DNA of 20,517 nucleotides, taken from IMG/VR virus record IMGVR_UViG_3300042923_000867, positions 1 to 20,517 of that record; one strand, 5' to 3'. This document shows positions 7,488 to 15,685 of this stretch, in pieces. A model generated the notes under the pieces. The model was given only the letters and a program-made list of their open reading frames with translations, was not told the origin of the DNA and searched no databases. Within the stretch, counting starts at the first letter, position 1, and each line of letters begins with the position of its first letter. This stretch comes from a virus. The translations under genes and the position numbers were made by a program.

Positions 7488-7526
7488 CCCCGAGGAGGGC
7501 CGCGTGTAAACGGCCCTCACTCGGGG
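7488..7526 (-). terminator. Hairpin after the capsid gene, with the 9-mer motif in its loop
   Basis: CCCCGAGGAGGGCCG pairs with CGGCCCTCACTCGGGG with one bulged base, and the eight-base loop is CGTGTAAA. It follows the capsid stop by about 12 bases and is followed on the coding strand by CTTCCCC. It resembles the hairpin after the tail tube gene. It probably limits read-through from the capsid into the connector genes. Confidence 0.65.
7504..7512 (+). promoter_or_regulatory. GTGTAAACG motif in the capsid hairpin loop
   Basis: An exact 9-mer copy that fills the loop and the first two paired bases of the hairpin at 7488-7526. A protein bound here would sit at the end of the capsid transcript. 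Confidence 0.55.
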
Positions 7527-7538
7527 CTAGGGGGTGCC

Positions 7539-8504
7539 TTACGGCAGGGTCACATCCGCGATGTGGATGATGCCGCCGTTCTCGATGGGCGTGATGGTCG
7601 CCACGCGCGTCGCGCGGTTCCGCACGACCTTGAAGGTCGGCAGGATGGCGATACCCACGAAGGTCGCCAGGATCGAGCGGTCGACCGTCTTCATCGCGTC
7701 GTAGTCGCGGATGTAGCGGAGGTTGTAGCCGCCCTCGGACACCGACGCGCCGAAGCTCGCGCCCGACGGGATGGCCGGGGCACGGGTCGCCAGGGTGACC
7801 GTGTCCTTGTGGAAGGCGATGAGCTCGTTGTCGTCCAGTCGGGTCGACTCGACGATGGTGAAGCCCGACACCTTGCCGACCTGGCCGTCGCGGAGGGCGG
7901 CCGTGGAGCCGCTCTGCGAGACATCCGTGATCGCCTTGGCGTTGAGGAAGTCGGCGTAGATGCCGGTTCCGACGACGAGCTGGATGCCGCCCTGAGGGAT
8001 GCCGTTGTCGCGGAGGTGCTTGCGGAGCGCGACGAGGTACTTGACCGGGTCGGCCGCGTCGTAGACCGCCGTGAAGCCCGTGGGCTCCGGGACCGCGAGG
8101 AGCGCCTCGGCGAGGCGGTTCTCGATGTCGTCGGCGATGGCCGCCGCCTGCGGACGGATGACCTGTGCGGACACGTCCTTGAGGTTGAGGTTGAGGTCGG
8201 CCTCGCTCAGCGGAATCGCCGAGTAGACCATCGTCTTCGAGAGGTTGAGCGTGGTGCCCGTCTCGGCGATGGCGTCGAGCTCGATGTTCGTGGTGACATC
8301 GTCGATGGCCCGCGCACGCGCGAAGAGGATGGTCGGGTACTTGATCTTGATGGGGCGGCCCGCGGTGCCCGGCGCGAGGAACTCGTCCACGTAGTCGTGA
8401 CCGACGAGGGCAGACAGGTAGCTGTCCTCCTGGACGATCTTGGCGGCGACCGTGGCGACCTGAGGCGCGTCGTAGTCGAGGGTGTGGCCGGTCGTGGTCG
8501 GCAT
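7539..8504 (-). CDS. Major capsid protein (P22/HK97-fold type)
   Basis: The gene encodes 321 residues from ATG at 8504 with AAGGAG five bases upstream. It begins MPTTTGHTLDYDAPQVATVAA and has VGHDYVDEFLAPGTA, a long middle with IPLSEADLNLNLKDVSAQV and a helix AAAIADDIENRLAEALLA, then GIQLVVGTGIYADFL and AVYDAADPVKYLVALRKHLRD. These segments are close to the P22 coat-like capsid proteins of many actinophages. It is preceded by the scaffold gene and followed by a strong hairpin, as expected for the most abundant virion protein. There is no visible N-terminal prohead protease or delta domain. Confidence 0.9.
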   Translation of the reverse strand: MPTTTGHTLDYDAPQVATVAAKIVQEDSYLSALVGHDYVDEFLAPGTAGRPIKIKYPTILFARARAIDDVTTNIELDAIAETGTTLNLSKTMVYSAIPLSEADLNLNLKDVSAQVIRPQAAAIADDIENRLAEALLAVPEPTGFTAVYDAADPVKYLVALRKHLRDNGIPQGGIQLVVGTGIYADFLNAKAITDVSQSGSTAALRDGQVGKVSGFTIVESTRLDDNELIAFHKDTVTLATRAPAIPSGASFGASVSEGGYNLRYIRDYDAMKTVDRSILATFVGIAILPTFKVVRNRATRVATITPIENGGIIHIADVTLP

Positions 8505-8532
8505 GGTGTCTCCTTAGGAGGTTGAGGGTGGG

Positions 8533-9048
8533 TTACAGCACCGAGGCGACGATGTCGTCGAGGTTGACGGGGTCCGTCTCCTCGCCGCCGTGGCCCGGCG
8601 TGAGCCCCGAGGCGGGGCGGGTGGACGGCGGGGGCGTCGGATCGCCGCCCTTGTCGTCCGGGTCGGGGGTGCTGGCAGACTTGAGGCCCGCGAGCTTCTC
8701 GGCCTTGGCGAGGATGGCCTCCTCGTCGTCGCCCGTCAGGAACTCGATGAGCTCCTCGGGCACGCCGTGCTTGCGGAGAGCGCGCTCGGTCCAGAGCTCG
8801 CGCTGTGCGGCCTTGAGGGCGTCGGCGTCAGCCTGTGCCTTGGTCGCGGCGAGCTCCTCGGCGGTCTTGCCGTTGTTCTCGAACTCGGTGACCTTGGCCT
8901 CGAAGGCGTCGCGCTCGGTCTTGAGCGCCACCTTGTCGGTCTTGAGGCCCTTGACCTCGCCGCGGAGGTTCTGCACGAGCGTCCACGCCGTCTCGGCGTC
9001 GAAGTCGTCGCCCCACGGGGGAGTTTGAGTGGTCTTGTCGTCTGCCAT
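8533..9048 (-). CDS. Capsid scaffold protein
   Basis: The gene encodes 171 residues from ATG at 9048 with AGGAG about ten bases upstream. A longer in-frame start exists at 9123, but it would translate the hairpin downstream of the previous gene, so I reject it. The sequence is highly charged and helical: VQNLRGEVKGLKTDKVALKTE, then FEAKVTEFENNGKTAEELAATK. It then runs through a Pro/Gly-rich linker (about residues 128-155) to a C-terminal NLDDIVASVL. This is the usual form of siphovirus scaffolds placed directly before the capsid gene: a coiled coil for assembly and a C-terminal capsid-binding helix. Confidence 0.88.
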   Translation of the reverse strand: MADDKTTQTPPWGDDFDAETAWTLVQNLRGEVKGLKTDKVALKTERDAFEAKVTEFENNGKTAEELAATKAQADADALKAAQRELWTERALRKHGVPEELIEFLTGDDEEAILAKAEKLAGLKSASTPDPDDKGGDPTPPPSTRPASGLTPGHGGEETDPVNLDDIVASVL

Positions 9049-9122
9049 TGGTGTCGTTCTCCTGGAACGGGCACCCTCGGACCTCCCGAGGTGTGCGATG
9101 TGCGCGGTTTGGGCGCACGACA

Positions 9123-9152
9123 AAGGCCCCCGGCGTAGGTGCCGAGGGCCTT
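9123..9152 (-). terminator. Terminator-like hairpin before the scaffold gene
   Basis: AAGGCCCCCGGC and GCCGAGGGCCTT pair with one mismatch across a six-base loop. The coding strand then reads TTTGTCGTGC, the same tail seen after the hairpin near 15722. It separates the small gene at 9166 from the scaffold and capsid pair. A second inverted repeat, GTGCGC and GCGCAC (9100-9118), follows immediately. Confidence 0.72.
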
Positions 9153-9165
9153 GAGTCAGTGAGGG

Positions 9166-9435
9166 TTAGAAGTGAGCGTCTGGAGGCGCGCCGAAGGTGA
9201 GGTCGGGCGCTTGCCCGGTCACCACGACCGCTCTCCCGTAGAGCTCGAAGAGCACGCCGAGGATGGCGAGCTCGTCGGCCACGTCACGGGCGACGAAGGG
9301 GCCTGTAGGGGTCACGGCGACGCTGTCGTCGTGACTGTCGAGGGCGTAGCGCACACGGTTGACTGCGGCGGGGTCACCTTCTAGGCCCCCGTCCCACTCG
9401 ATGACGCCGTCGGGCGTCTCAGCGGTCCATGTCAT
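9166..9435 (-). CDS. Small conserved-type phage protein of unknown function
   Basis: The gene encodes 89 residues from ATG at 9435 with AAGGAG about nine bases upstream. It is acidic, with MTWTAETPDGVIEWDGG at the start and DVADELAILGVLFELYGRAVVV in the middle, suggesting a small alpha/beta domain. I recognise no family. It lies between the MuF-protease gene and the scaffold and ends at a terminator, so it belongs to the packaging and head operon. It could be an immunity or chaperone partner of the MuF protein next to it, but nothing in the sequence proves this. Confidence 0.72.
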   Translation of the reverse strand: MTWTAETPDGVIEWDGGLEGDPAAVNRVRYALDSHDDSVAVTPTGPFVARDVADELAILGVLFELYGRAVVVTGQAPDLTFGAPPDAHF

Positions 9436-9462
9436 AGCGCGAGTCTCCTTACGTGGGGCATC

Positions 9463-11613
9463 CTACACGAGGGCGAGGGTGCCGAGGATGAAGGCGCGGA
9501 AGTCCGCGTCGTCCCCGAGGTCGCCCTTGCGCTCGTACCACGGCGAGGAGTCGAAGAGCGACTCCGCGCCCATCGTGAAGACCTCCCACGAGCTATCTGC
9601 GCCGACGCCGCCGCGCTGGCGGTACGTCTTGCCGATGTAGTTGTCGGCCCACTTGTCGGGGTGCGCGAGCTCGGAGCCCATGCCGATGTTCGCGCCGTAG
9701 ATGTCGAAGACAGGAGCGAGCTCGGTCTTGCCGTTGGCGTTCGTGACCTTGTCAGAGCGGCTGTAGTGGTAGGCCCACTCCAGCCCGCGCACGCCCGGAA
9801 CCTTCTCCATGGAGTGCCCGAGCTCGTGCGTGGCGATGCGGCCCATGGGGCCAGTACGCGCCCATGTGCCGGTGTCCTCGCTGAGCGCGATGACCTTGCC
9901 GCCCTGGTTGTAGCCGCGCTTGACCTTCTTGAGCTCCACGTCGGGGAAGAGCTCAGCGACGGTGTCATTCCACGCCGTCGGGTAGTTGCGGAACGCCTCG
10001 TTGACCGCGTCGACTAGCTGGCCGCGCGTCTTGTCGTACTTGGGACGCTTGCCGCCGCCCATCGGGCGCACCTCGTCGAGGAGCTTGCGCGTCTCGGCGC
10101 GCTTCTCCTTGTAGAGGGCGAGGCGCTTGTCGGGCACGGTGTCTCGGAGCTCGCGGAGGCGGCGCTCGGCGGCCTCGTAGAGCTCCTCGGCGGCCTCGCT
10201 GTAGTTCTCGATCATGGCCGTCGCCGTCGCCTCGACGGTGCGGCGTGCGTCCGCGACCTCGTCGTCGAGCGCGGCGATGCGCGCCTCGATGGGGCGGATG
10301 CGGCGCGTGAGCTCCTCGTCGAGGGCCTTGCCCGCCGCGAGGACGCCGTCTAGGGCCTTCTGCGTGTCGCTCCCGAGCTCGCCGCGGTCGTCGAGGTCGT
10401 CGGCGCGGCGCGCGAAGAGCTCAGGGCGAGTGTCGCGGAGCTCCTTGGCGAGGTTGTCGATCTTGGCGATGTGCGCGTTGTGCTCGTCGACCATCTTTCG
10501 GATCGCGTCGCTACGGACGACGAGGCTGGCGCGCACCATTTCCGGGGTCCACGTGTTGAAGACGATGTGCCCCTCGCGGCGGAGCTCGGCCACGATGGCG
10601 GGCGGGACATCGTCCCACTCGACGGCCCCGTCGAGCGACTCGATCCACCCGTCATTCTGGCGGAGGCCGTCCTCGTAGATCATGCGCCGAGACACGATGC
10701 TCGTGCGGTCGCCGATGCGTAGCTGAGCCTCAGCCTCTTTGAGGGAGACGATGAAGCGGTCGGCCTCGTTGGTCAGGGTGGCCGTCTTGACGCCGATGGT
10801 GGCACGGTCCTCAGGGAGGGCCTTGGCGGCCTCCTGTACCGTCCTGAGCCACGCGGGCACGGCGGGGATGGCCGGGTCGGTGAGCGGGCTCTCGTAGAGC
10901 TTGCGGAGGGCCTCGGCGAACGTCTCGCCGCTCGTGCCGTCCTTGGTCGAGTCCCACGCCTTGCGGAAGACCCGAGCCTCAGGGCTCCACCCGCCGTCAG
11001 CGTCGCCGGGGAGCACGAGCCGGGCGTTGCATCCACAGCGGTCGTGCGCGTTGAAGTCGACGCCCGCGTCGGTGTAAACGGGGCCGCGGCTGACGAGCAT
11101 GGCACAGAAGGCGCACGGCTTACCGTCGCTCACGCGTGCCCACCTCTCGACGGCCCGCGAGCTCGTCACGCGCTTACGCGAGGCGTTGATGATCTGACGC
11201 TTGGACGAGCCGAGCATGTTGGACTTGGCCGTTGCGAGTGCGATGGCCGGGTCGCCGCCTCGCTTGGCGATGTACTCGGCGCGGGCGAGGCTCTTGGCGG
11301 TCGACGCCGAGAGTGACGCCTTGATCGCGCCGTCGGCGAGCCGCGTGTTGGCCGTCTGAGGGACGGTCACGGCGGGCTTGCCTGCGTGACGGAGCACGGT
11401 GTTGATGTAGGCGTCGGCGGTGCGCTCGCCCTTGACGCGGCCAGCGTTCACGTAGGGCACGGCGGCCTCGCGGAAGCGGGCGAAGCTACGCGTGAGGTCG
11501 GCCGGGTCGATGGTGTCGTCCCACAGCCGGGAGAGGGCCGCCTGCACGGCGGCGGCATCCTTGACTTGCGTCGCCATGTGTGCGCGTGCAAGTGCGAGGC
11601 TGGCGTCGGCCAT
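9463..11613 (-). CDS. MuF-type head protein fused to a HELGH metalloprotease-like domain
   Basis: The gene encodes 716 residues from ATG at 11613, AGGAG seven bases upstream, 21 bases after the portal stop. Residues 1-210 form a MuF-like head domain with a probable zinc site: CAFC at 167-170, H190, and CGC at 193-195. Residues about 380-520 are coiled coil rich. From about 540 a separate domain follows, with THELGHSMEKV holding HExxH at 596-600 and a SSWEVFTMGAE segment whose Glu677 or Glu684 could be the third zinc ligand. Plain MuF proteins are much shorter, so this is a fusion. MuF proteins are packaged in small numbers, and C-terminal effector domains on them are known as MuF toxins. The metalloprotease could act during head maturation or inside the infected cell. 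Confidence 0.85.
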   Translation of the reverse strand: MADASLALARAHMATQVKDAAAVQAALSRLWDDTIDPADLTRSFARFREAAVPYVNAGRVKGERTADAYINTVLRHAGKPAVTVPQTANTRLADGAIKASLSASTAKSLARAEYIAKRGGDPAIALATAKSNMLGSSKRQIINASRKRVTSSRAVERWARVSDGKPCAFCAMLVSRGPVYTDAGVDFNAHDRCGCNARLVLPGDADGGWSPEARVFRKAWDSTKDGTSGETFAEALRKLYESPLTDPAIPAVPAWLRTVQEAAKALPEDRATIGVKTATLTNEADRFIVSLKEAEAQLRIGDRTSIVSRRMIYEDGLRQNDGWIESLDGAVEWDDVPPAIVAELRREGHIVFNTWTPEMVRASLVVRSDAIRKMVDEHNAHIAKIDNLAKELRDTRPELFARRADDLDDRGELGSDTQKALDGVLAAGKALDEELTRRIRPIEARIAALDDEVADARRTVEATATAMIENYSEAAEELYEAAERRLRELRDTVPDKRLALYKEKRAETRKLLDEVRPMGGGKRPKYDKTRGQLVDAVNEAFRNYPTAWNDTVAELFPDVELKKVKRGYNQGGKVIALSEDTGTWARTGPMGRIATHELGHSMEKVPGVRGLEWAYHYSRSDKVTNANGKTELAPVFDIYGANIGMGSELAHPDKWADNYIGKTYRQRGGVGADSSWEVFTMGAESLFDSSPWYERKGDLGDDADFRAFILGTLALV
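11072..11080 (+). promoter_or_regulatory. Dispersed GTGTAAACG motif in the MuF gene
   Basis: An exact 9-mer copy with flanks TCG and GGGC. The coding strand reads Val-Tyr-Thr (residues 179-181) with GTT and ACC. Confidence 0.5.
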
Positions 11614-11634
11614 GGGGCGGCTCCTCTCAGGGGC

Positions 11635-13002
11635 TTAGACGGCGACGGGCGGCGGCGTAGCGGGGGCTACGGGTGCGACCGGGGCCGTCTGTCGCTGGAG
11701 CTCCGCGGTGAGCGCCTCCAGCGGGTCGGCCTTGGCGAGCTCGCGCCAACGCTGGAGCTTCGAGTCGGTGATGCCGGGCACGTCCTCCCACAGCGCCTCA
11801 GCGGGCACCTCAAGGAGGGTGGCGAGCTTGCCGAGCGCGTCGACCTTGGCGAGCATGTCCTCGCCCGACGTGTCGCGCCAACGCACCTCAGCCTCAGCCT
11901 CGGGCTCGGGCTGGCCCGCGGCGCGGGCGGCGAGCTTGAAGACGAGCTCCCACGACTCGCCGAAGAGGAGCTTGAAGGCGTCCGTCTTGCGGTTCGTCTT
12001 GTGGCGACGCGCGAGGAGGGCCTCGCCCGTGACGTTCGTCATGTTGCCCGCGAAGAGGTCGGCGTCGATCTGCGCGGCGGCGGCCAGGGTGGCGACGGCG
12101 CTCTTGTACTCGACCTGATGACCGTTGATGTCGGTCTGCGAGAAGTCGCCGAAGCGCGCCTCGCCGTCCTCGCTGACCCACAGCCGGTCGACCGCCGCGT
12201 CGAAGGGCTCGACGGGGTTACCCTCGTCGTCCTCGGGGATGGCGAGGCCGGTAGCCCAGCGCTGGCGGAAGCTCGCGTACTGGATCGCCATGGCGATAGC
12301 GAAGGCGATGTCGTTGATGCGGTCCTGATGCGACTTGAAGGGGCGCACGAGGCCGATGGCCTCGCCGTCTAGGCGGTCGCGGAAGCGGACGAAGGGCACG
12401 ACGCCGAGGCCGTGCGACTCGGCCTTCTCGAAGCGCATGTCGCCGCCCTCAGCGGGGCGGGAGAAGAGCGTGCGCTCGGTATCCGTGTAAACGGCCACGC
12501 GCTGGCGCTTCTGGTCGCCCTCCTTGAACGTCCCGAGGAGCTCGAAGCCGAGCTCGGGGAAGTCGTCGTCGGGGTCGGCGTACCATGCCGCCGAGCGGAG
12601 CGGTGAGAGGGGCTTGATGACCGGGCGGGCCTTCTCCTTGCCGGGCAGGACGAGCACGTATGACGCGCCGTACTCCAGCGCCCCACGGTGCGCGATGTCC
12701 TGGCGAGCGTCGAGGCCGTTGTCCTGCCAGTAGCGCCACGCGGCGACGTTGTCGTCGGCCTTGGGGCGACGGTAGCCGTCGACCGTGAGGCCCTTGGCGA
12801 ACTCGTCGACCACGAGGGGGAGCCAGTTGGGGCGGCTCTTCTCGGCCAGGGCCTTGTACTCGGCCTTGGCCTGCCGGGGCATGTAGGGAAGGTCGTGGTC
12901 GCCGCGGAGGTAGCGGCGGGGGAGGCCGAGGCGCTCGTCGTCCTTGAGGTCGTGCCGGAGCTTGTCGTCGAGCTCGGAGGCGAGCTTGGTGGAGACTGCC
13001 AT
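11635..13002 (-). CDS. Portal protein (SPP1 gp6-like)
   Basis: The gene encodes 455 residues from ATG at 13002 with AAAGG six bases upstream. It lies between the large terminase and the MuF gene, the standard portal position. The N-terminus has YLRGDHDLPYMP and SRPNWLPLVVDEFAKGLTVDGYR, a segment shared by many actinophage portals. The middle has GALEYGASYVLVLPG and VPFVRFRDRL, and a helix with HQDRINDIAFAIAMAIQYASF and QRWATGLA fits the portal stem. The C-terminus is a proline/alanine tail. Twelve copies would form the DNA channel at the head vertex and bind the terminase. Confidence 0.92.
   Translation of the reverse strand: MAVSTKLASELDDKLRHDLKDDERLGLPRRYLRGDHDLPYMPRQAKAEYKALAEKSRPNWLPLVVDEFAKGLTVDGYRRPKADDNVAAWRYWQDNGLDARQDIAHRGALEYGASYVLVLPGKEKARPVIKPLSPLRSAAWYADPDDDFPELGFELLGTFKEGDQKRQRVAVYTDTERTLFSRPAEGGDMRFEKAESHGLGVVPFVRFRDRLDGEAIGLVRPFKSHQDRINDIAFAIAMAIQYASFRQRWATGLAIPEDDEGNPVEPFDAAVDRLWVSEDGEARFGDFSQTDINGHQVEYKSAVATLAAAAQIDADLFAGNMTNVTGEALLARRHKTNRKTDAFKLLFGESWELVFKLAARAAGQPEPEAEAEVRWRDTSGEDMLAKVDALGKLATLLEVPAEALWEDVPGITDSKLQRWRELAKADPLEALTAELQRQTAPVAPVAPATPPPVAV
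12485..12493 (+). promoter_or_regulatory. Dispersed GTGTAAACG motif in the portal gene
   Basis: An exact 9-mer copy with flanks TCC and GCCA. The coding strand reads Val-Tyr-Thr as GTT TAC ACG inside VAVYTDTERT. Confidence 0.5.
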
Positions 13003-13028
13003 AGGAGCCTTTCGAGGAGAGGGTGAAG

Positions 13029-14741
13029 TCAGAAGCCCATGGCGCGGCCGGGGCGCTTACGGCGCTTGGCGAAGCCAGGGTCGGCGAGGACGCGGGTACG
13101 GGCCATGCGGGCGAGCATGAGCGCCGCGAGGGCGTCGATCTTCTTGGGGGACTCGCGCGTCTCCTTGCCGAAGCTCACGCCCCAGCGGTTGATGCGGCGG
13201 CGGCCGTTGAGCACGTGCCGGGTGAGAATCTCGTGCCCCTGTAGGCCCGCGCTCTCGCCCGCGTAGAGCTCGTGGGCGCGCCATGGCACCTCGGCGTCTA
13301 GGAAAGCTCGGTTGAGGGCCTCAGCGGCGCGCGTGGTGTCCATCTGATGGCCGCGCATGTCCCAGCCGATGGCGTGGCGCGTGGTGGCCTTCACGAGGAG
13401 CCGCTCGCCGTACTCGTCGCGCCATGCGTCGATGTCGGTTTCCCAGTAGGCGACATCCGAGAAGTGAGCGACCACGTCGAGGTGTGTGTAGGCCCACGCG
13501 ACGGCGTCGCGCACGTCGGCCTTGGGCACGGTCCAGCCGACGCCCGCTGGGCCTTCTGGCTTCTCCCAAATGGCGATGAGGAAGGGCGCGCCGTCGTCGA
13601 TGCGGACGGCGACGAGGGCCGTGGAGTCGTCAGTGAGCGAGCCGTCGAAGCCGAGCGCGACAGTGTCGCCGGTCGAGCGCCCGCGCCGGTCGACCTCGCC
13701 GAGCTTGAGCTCGGGGATGTCGTCGTCGCGGTTGGCGTGCCACGCCGTCGGCGCGACCCATGAGTCGGCCGCGGCGACGATCTGGTTGAGGTAGAAGCGC
13801 CGGGCCTCTTCCGGGGGTGTGTCGGGGTCGTAGACCTCGGCGAGGATGCGGTCTAGGTCGATCCACGTGGCATCGCCGTAGGCGAGGCGGAGGCCCTCGC
13901 GCACGTCGGCGGGGTCGGCGAGGTCCACGTCGCCGGGAGCCTCGCGGGAGTCGTAGAGGATGCCCGTGTCGTCGGGCGAGAGGGCGCGGCCCTCCTTGAT
14001 GGCGAGGTAGGCGAGGTAGGAGCGCTCGGCTACGGAGTCCTGCCCCGGCGCGTGGGCGTTGGTCGTCTCGATGCCGCGCCCGCTGACCTTGGCGAGGTTG
14101 CGGCGGAGGACGCGAGCGAGCTTGACGCCGCCGTTGGACTCGGTCCAGTGGTGCGTCTCGTCCATGATCGTGAACGAAGGCCGCGCGCCCTCCTGGGTGG
14201 CCGCGTTGGCGGTCACGGGGACGATCTTCCCGCCGTCGGGCAGGATGATGCGGGTCTTGCCGATGCTGTTCGCGTCGAAGCCGAGGAGCTCCGCGAGCTC
14301 GACGCCCTCGGCCATGGCGCGGATCGCCGCCATGGTGTTCTCGGTCTGCGTCTCGGAGACGCCCGCGATGACAACCCACGGCATCGGGTGAGGGACGCCG
14401 ACGACGCCGCCGAGGGCAGATGCGTCGAGCGAGTGGAAGCGCACGGGGCCGCCGAGCTCGGCGAGGGAGATAGCGGCCAGGAAGGGCGACTTGCCCCAGC
14501 CCTTGGAGCGGCGGAGGACGGCGCGGCGGAAGCGGAAGCGCCCGCGGGCGTCGACCGCGTAGAACCATAGGAGGAAGTTGAGTTGCTCGGGCGTCAGCAC
14601 GAAGGGCTCGCCCGCGTGGTCGCCGTCAGGCTGGATGAGGTAGCCCTCGATCCACTCGGCGACGGCGAAGCCGAGCGTCAGGACGCTCCCGTCGAGGGGG
14701 AAGTCCTCGACCGTGAGGACGGCGCGGCGCTTACGTGCCAT
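13029..14741 (-). CDS. terL: Terminase large subunit
   Basis: The gene encodes 570 residues from ATG at 14741, with AGGAGG six bases upstream. The ATPase half has a Walker A-like SKGWGKS at 79-85 and a Walker B TIMDE ending at D194-E195, followed by HHW. The nuclease half has GFDGS with D366, SDVAYW with D429, and KKIDALAALMLA with D536, the three acidic residues expected for an RNase H-type terminase nuclease. It would pump DNA through the portal and cut it at packaging ends. The small subunit gene ends 19 bases upstream and the portal gene follows within 30 bases. All catalytic motifs appear intact. Confidence 0.97.
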   Translation of the reverse strand: MARKRRAVLTVEDFPLDGSVLTLGFAVAEWIEGYLIQPDGDHAGEPFVLTPEQLNFLLWFYAVDARGRFRFRRAVLRRSKGWGKSPFLAAISLAELGGPVRFHSLDASALGGVVGVPHPMPWVVIAGVSETQTENTMAAIRAMAEGVELAELLGFDANSIGKTRIILPDGGKIVPVTANAATQEGARPSFTIMDETHHWTESNGGVKLARVLRRNLAKVSGRGIETTNAHAPGQDSVAERSYLAYLAIKEGRALSPDDTGILYDSREAPGDVDLADPADVREGLRLAYGDATWIDLDRILAEVYDPDTPPEEARRFYLNQIVAAADSWVAPTAWHANRDDDIPELKLGEVDRRGRSTGDTVALGFDGSLTDDSTALVAVRIDDGAPFLIAIWEKPEGPAGVGWTVPKADVRDAVAWAYTHLDVVAHFSDVAYWETDIDAWRDEYGERLLVKATTRHAIGWDMRGHQMDTTRAAEALNRAFLDAEVPWRAHELYAGESAGLQGHEILTRHVLNGRRRINRWGVSFGKETRESPKKIDALAALMLARMARTRVLADPGFAKRRKRPGRAMGF

Positions 14742-14760
14742 GTGGCACCTCCTGAGGGCC

Positions 14761-15240
14761 TCAGAAGGGCGCGGGCTCGGGGCCGTCAGCCTCCTCGGGC
14801 TCGTTGTGCTTGGCGCGCGCGGCTTCGAGCCGTGCGGCGATGTCGTTGGGCTTGAGCTCGGTCACGAGCGCGAGCTTGGGGGCCTCGTCGGGCCGCTCGA
14901 TCTTGATTCGAGCGCGGAGACGGTCGGCGTAGGTCGCGCCGAGGCGCTCCTCGTTCATCCGAATCTCGGACATGGCCGCCGCGGATGGCGATTCCATGTG
15001 CCGCTCGACCATCGGGGCCAGGAGCGACAGGCGGAGCCAGTCAGTGGCCTCGAAGAGGGCCGCCTGAGGCGAGCGACGCCATACGTCGTACCATGCGAGC
15101 GTGGCGGGGCTGTACTCGCCGACGAGCTCGGGGCCGCGGAGCTCGCCGTCGTCCTCGACGGTCGTGAACTCGGACGCGCGGCGGCGTGTGTCGCGCTCGC
15201 GCTGGCGGTGCGTGCTGGGTAGGGGGCCGGTTCCGGCCAT
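14761..15240 (-). CDS. terS: Terminase small subunit
   Basis: The gene encodes 159 residues from ATG at 15240, chosen because GAGGAGG lies eight bases upstream. The frame stays open further upstream, but that extension is low-complexity and crosses the HNH gene. The start MAGTGPLPSTHRQRERDTRR, then SPATLAWYDVWRRSPQAALFEATDW and MSEIRMNEERLGATYADRLRARI, match the general pattern of actinophage small terminases: a basic Pro/Arg N-terminus, a 'WY..W..S.Q...F...DW' core and a helical second half. It would recognise the packaging site and load the large subunit encoded next. The assignment rests on pattern and position. Confidence 0.85.
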   Translation of the reverse strand: MAGTGPLPSTHRQRERDTRRRASEFTTVEDDGELRGPELVGEYSPATLAWYDVWRRSPQAALFEATDWLRLSLLAPMVERHMESPSAAAMSEIRMNEERLGATYADRLRARIKIERPDEAPKLALVTELKPNDIAARLEAARAKHNEPEEADGPEPAPF

Positions 15241-15379
15241 AGCTGGCCTCCTCGGCCTCTCTGTAGGGGGTGTGGGGGTGTCCCTCCCGCGACCCCCAGA
15301 CTCGCGCGCACAGGGAGACGCTATGCCGCTCCGGGAGGGAAGAGGGGGGCCGCCAGTTGAAGCCGACCTCGCCGCGGAG
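15241..15379 (-). other. Intergenic gap between HNH and small terminase genes, possible cos/pac region
   Basis: The gap is 139 bases and has no ORF. It contains a nine-base inverted repeat (TCCCTCCCG at 15281-15289, CGGGAGGGA at 15332-15340) and several G-runs. Phages with an HNH gene beside the terminase genes often cut cohesive ends nearby, so this is a candidate packaging region, but nothing in it is diagnostic. Confidence 0.3.
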
Positions 15380-15685
15380 TCAGCGCCGGATGAAGGCCGG
15401 ATGAGGCTCGGCAGGGGCGGCCATGGTGGGCCGGGGCTTGCGAGCGGCGGCCCCCTCTTGCGAGCTCTTGCGCGCGTGGTGCCATTGGCATAGGGCCTGG
15501 AGGTTGTCGAGGTCGTGGTCATCACCCGCGACGACGTGGTCGCATTGGTTGGCCCACTCACCACAGAGGCGGCCCTCAGAGTCCCGTGCCTGGCATCGGT
15601 AGGCGTCCCGCCGTAGGACACGCATGCGGCGGATGCTCCAGTCGTCGGGTAGGCGACTCTTACGGTCACTCGTATCCCATGGCAT
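15380..15685 (-). CDS. HNH endonuclease
   Basis: The gene encodes 101 residues from ATG at 15685, with AGGAGG five bases upstream; the longer frame above it is rejected because it lacks such a site. The fold signature is clear: CQARDSEGRLCG with Cys31 and Cys41, then QCDHVV (Cys48, Asp49, His50), DNLQALC (Asn61, Cys66) and QWHHARK (His69, His70, Lys73). This is the treble-clef HNH motif with four structural cysteines. Small HNH proteins beside terminase genes are required for cos cleavage and packaging in several phages. By position this is likely a packaging partner rather than a homing enzyme. Confidence 0.93.
   Translation of the reverse strand: MPWDTSDRKSRLPDDWSIRRMRVLRRDAYRCQARDSEGRLCGEWANQCDHVVAGDDHDLDNLQALCQWHHARKSSQEGAAARKPRPTMAAPAEPHPAFIRR

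Noticed and set aside
7200-8525. 441-aa plus-strand frame
   Set aside because: It lies antisense to the capsid and adaptor genes, is low-complexity, and has no ribosome site or recognisable motif.
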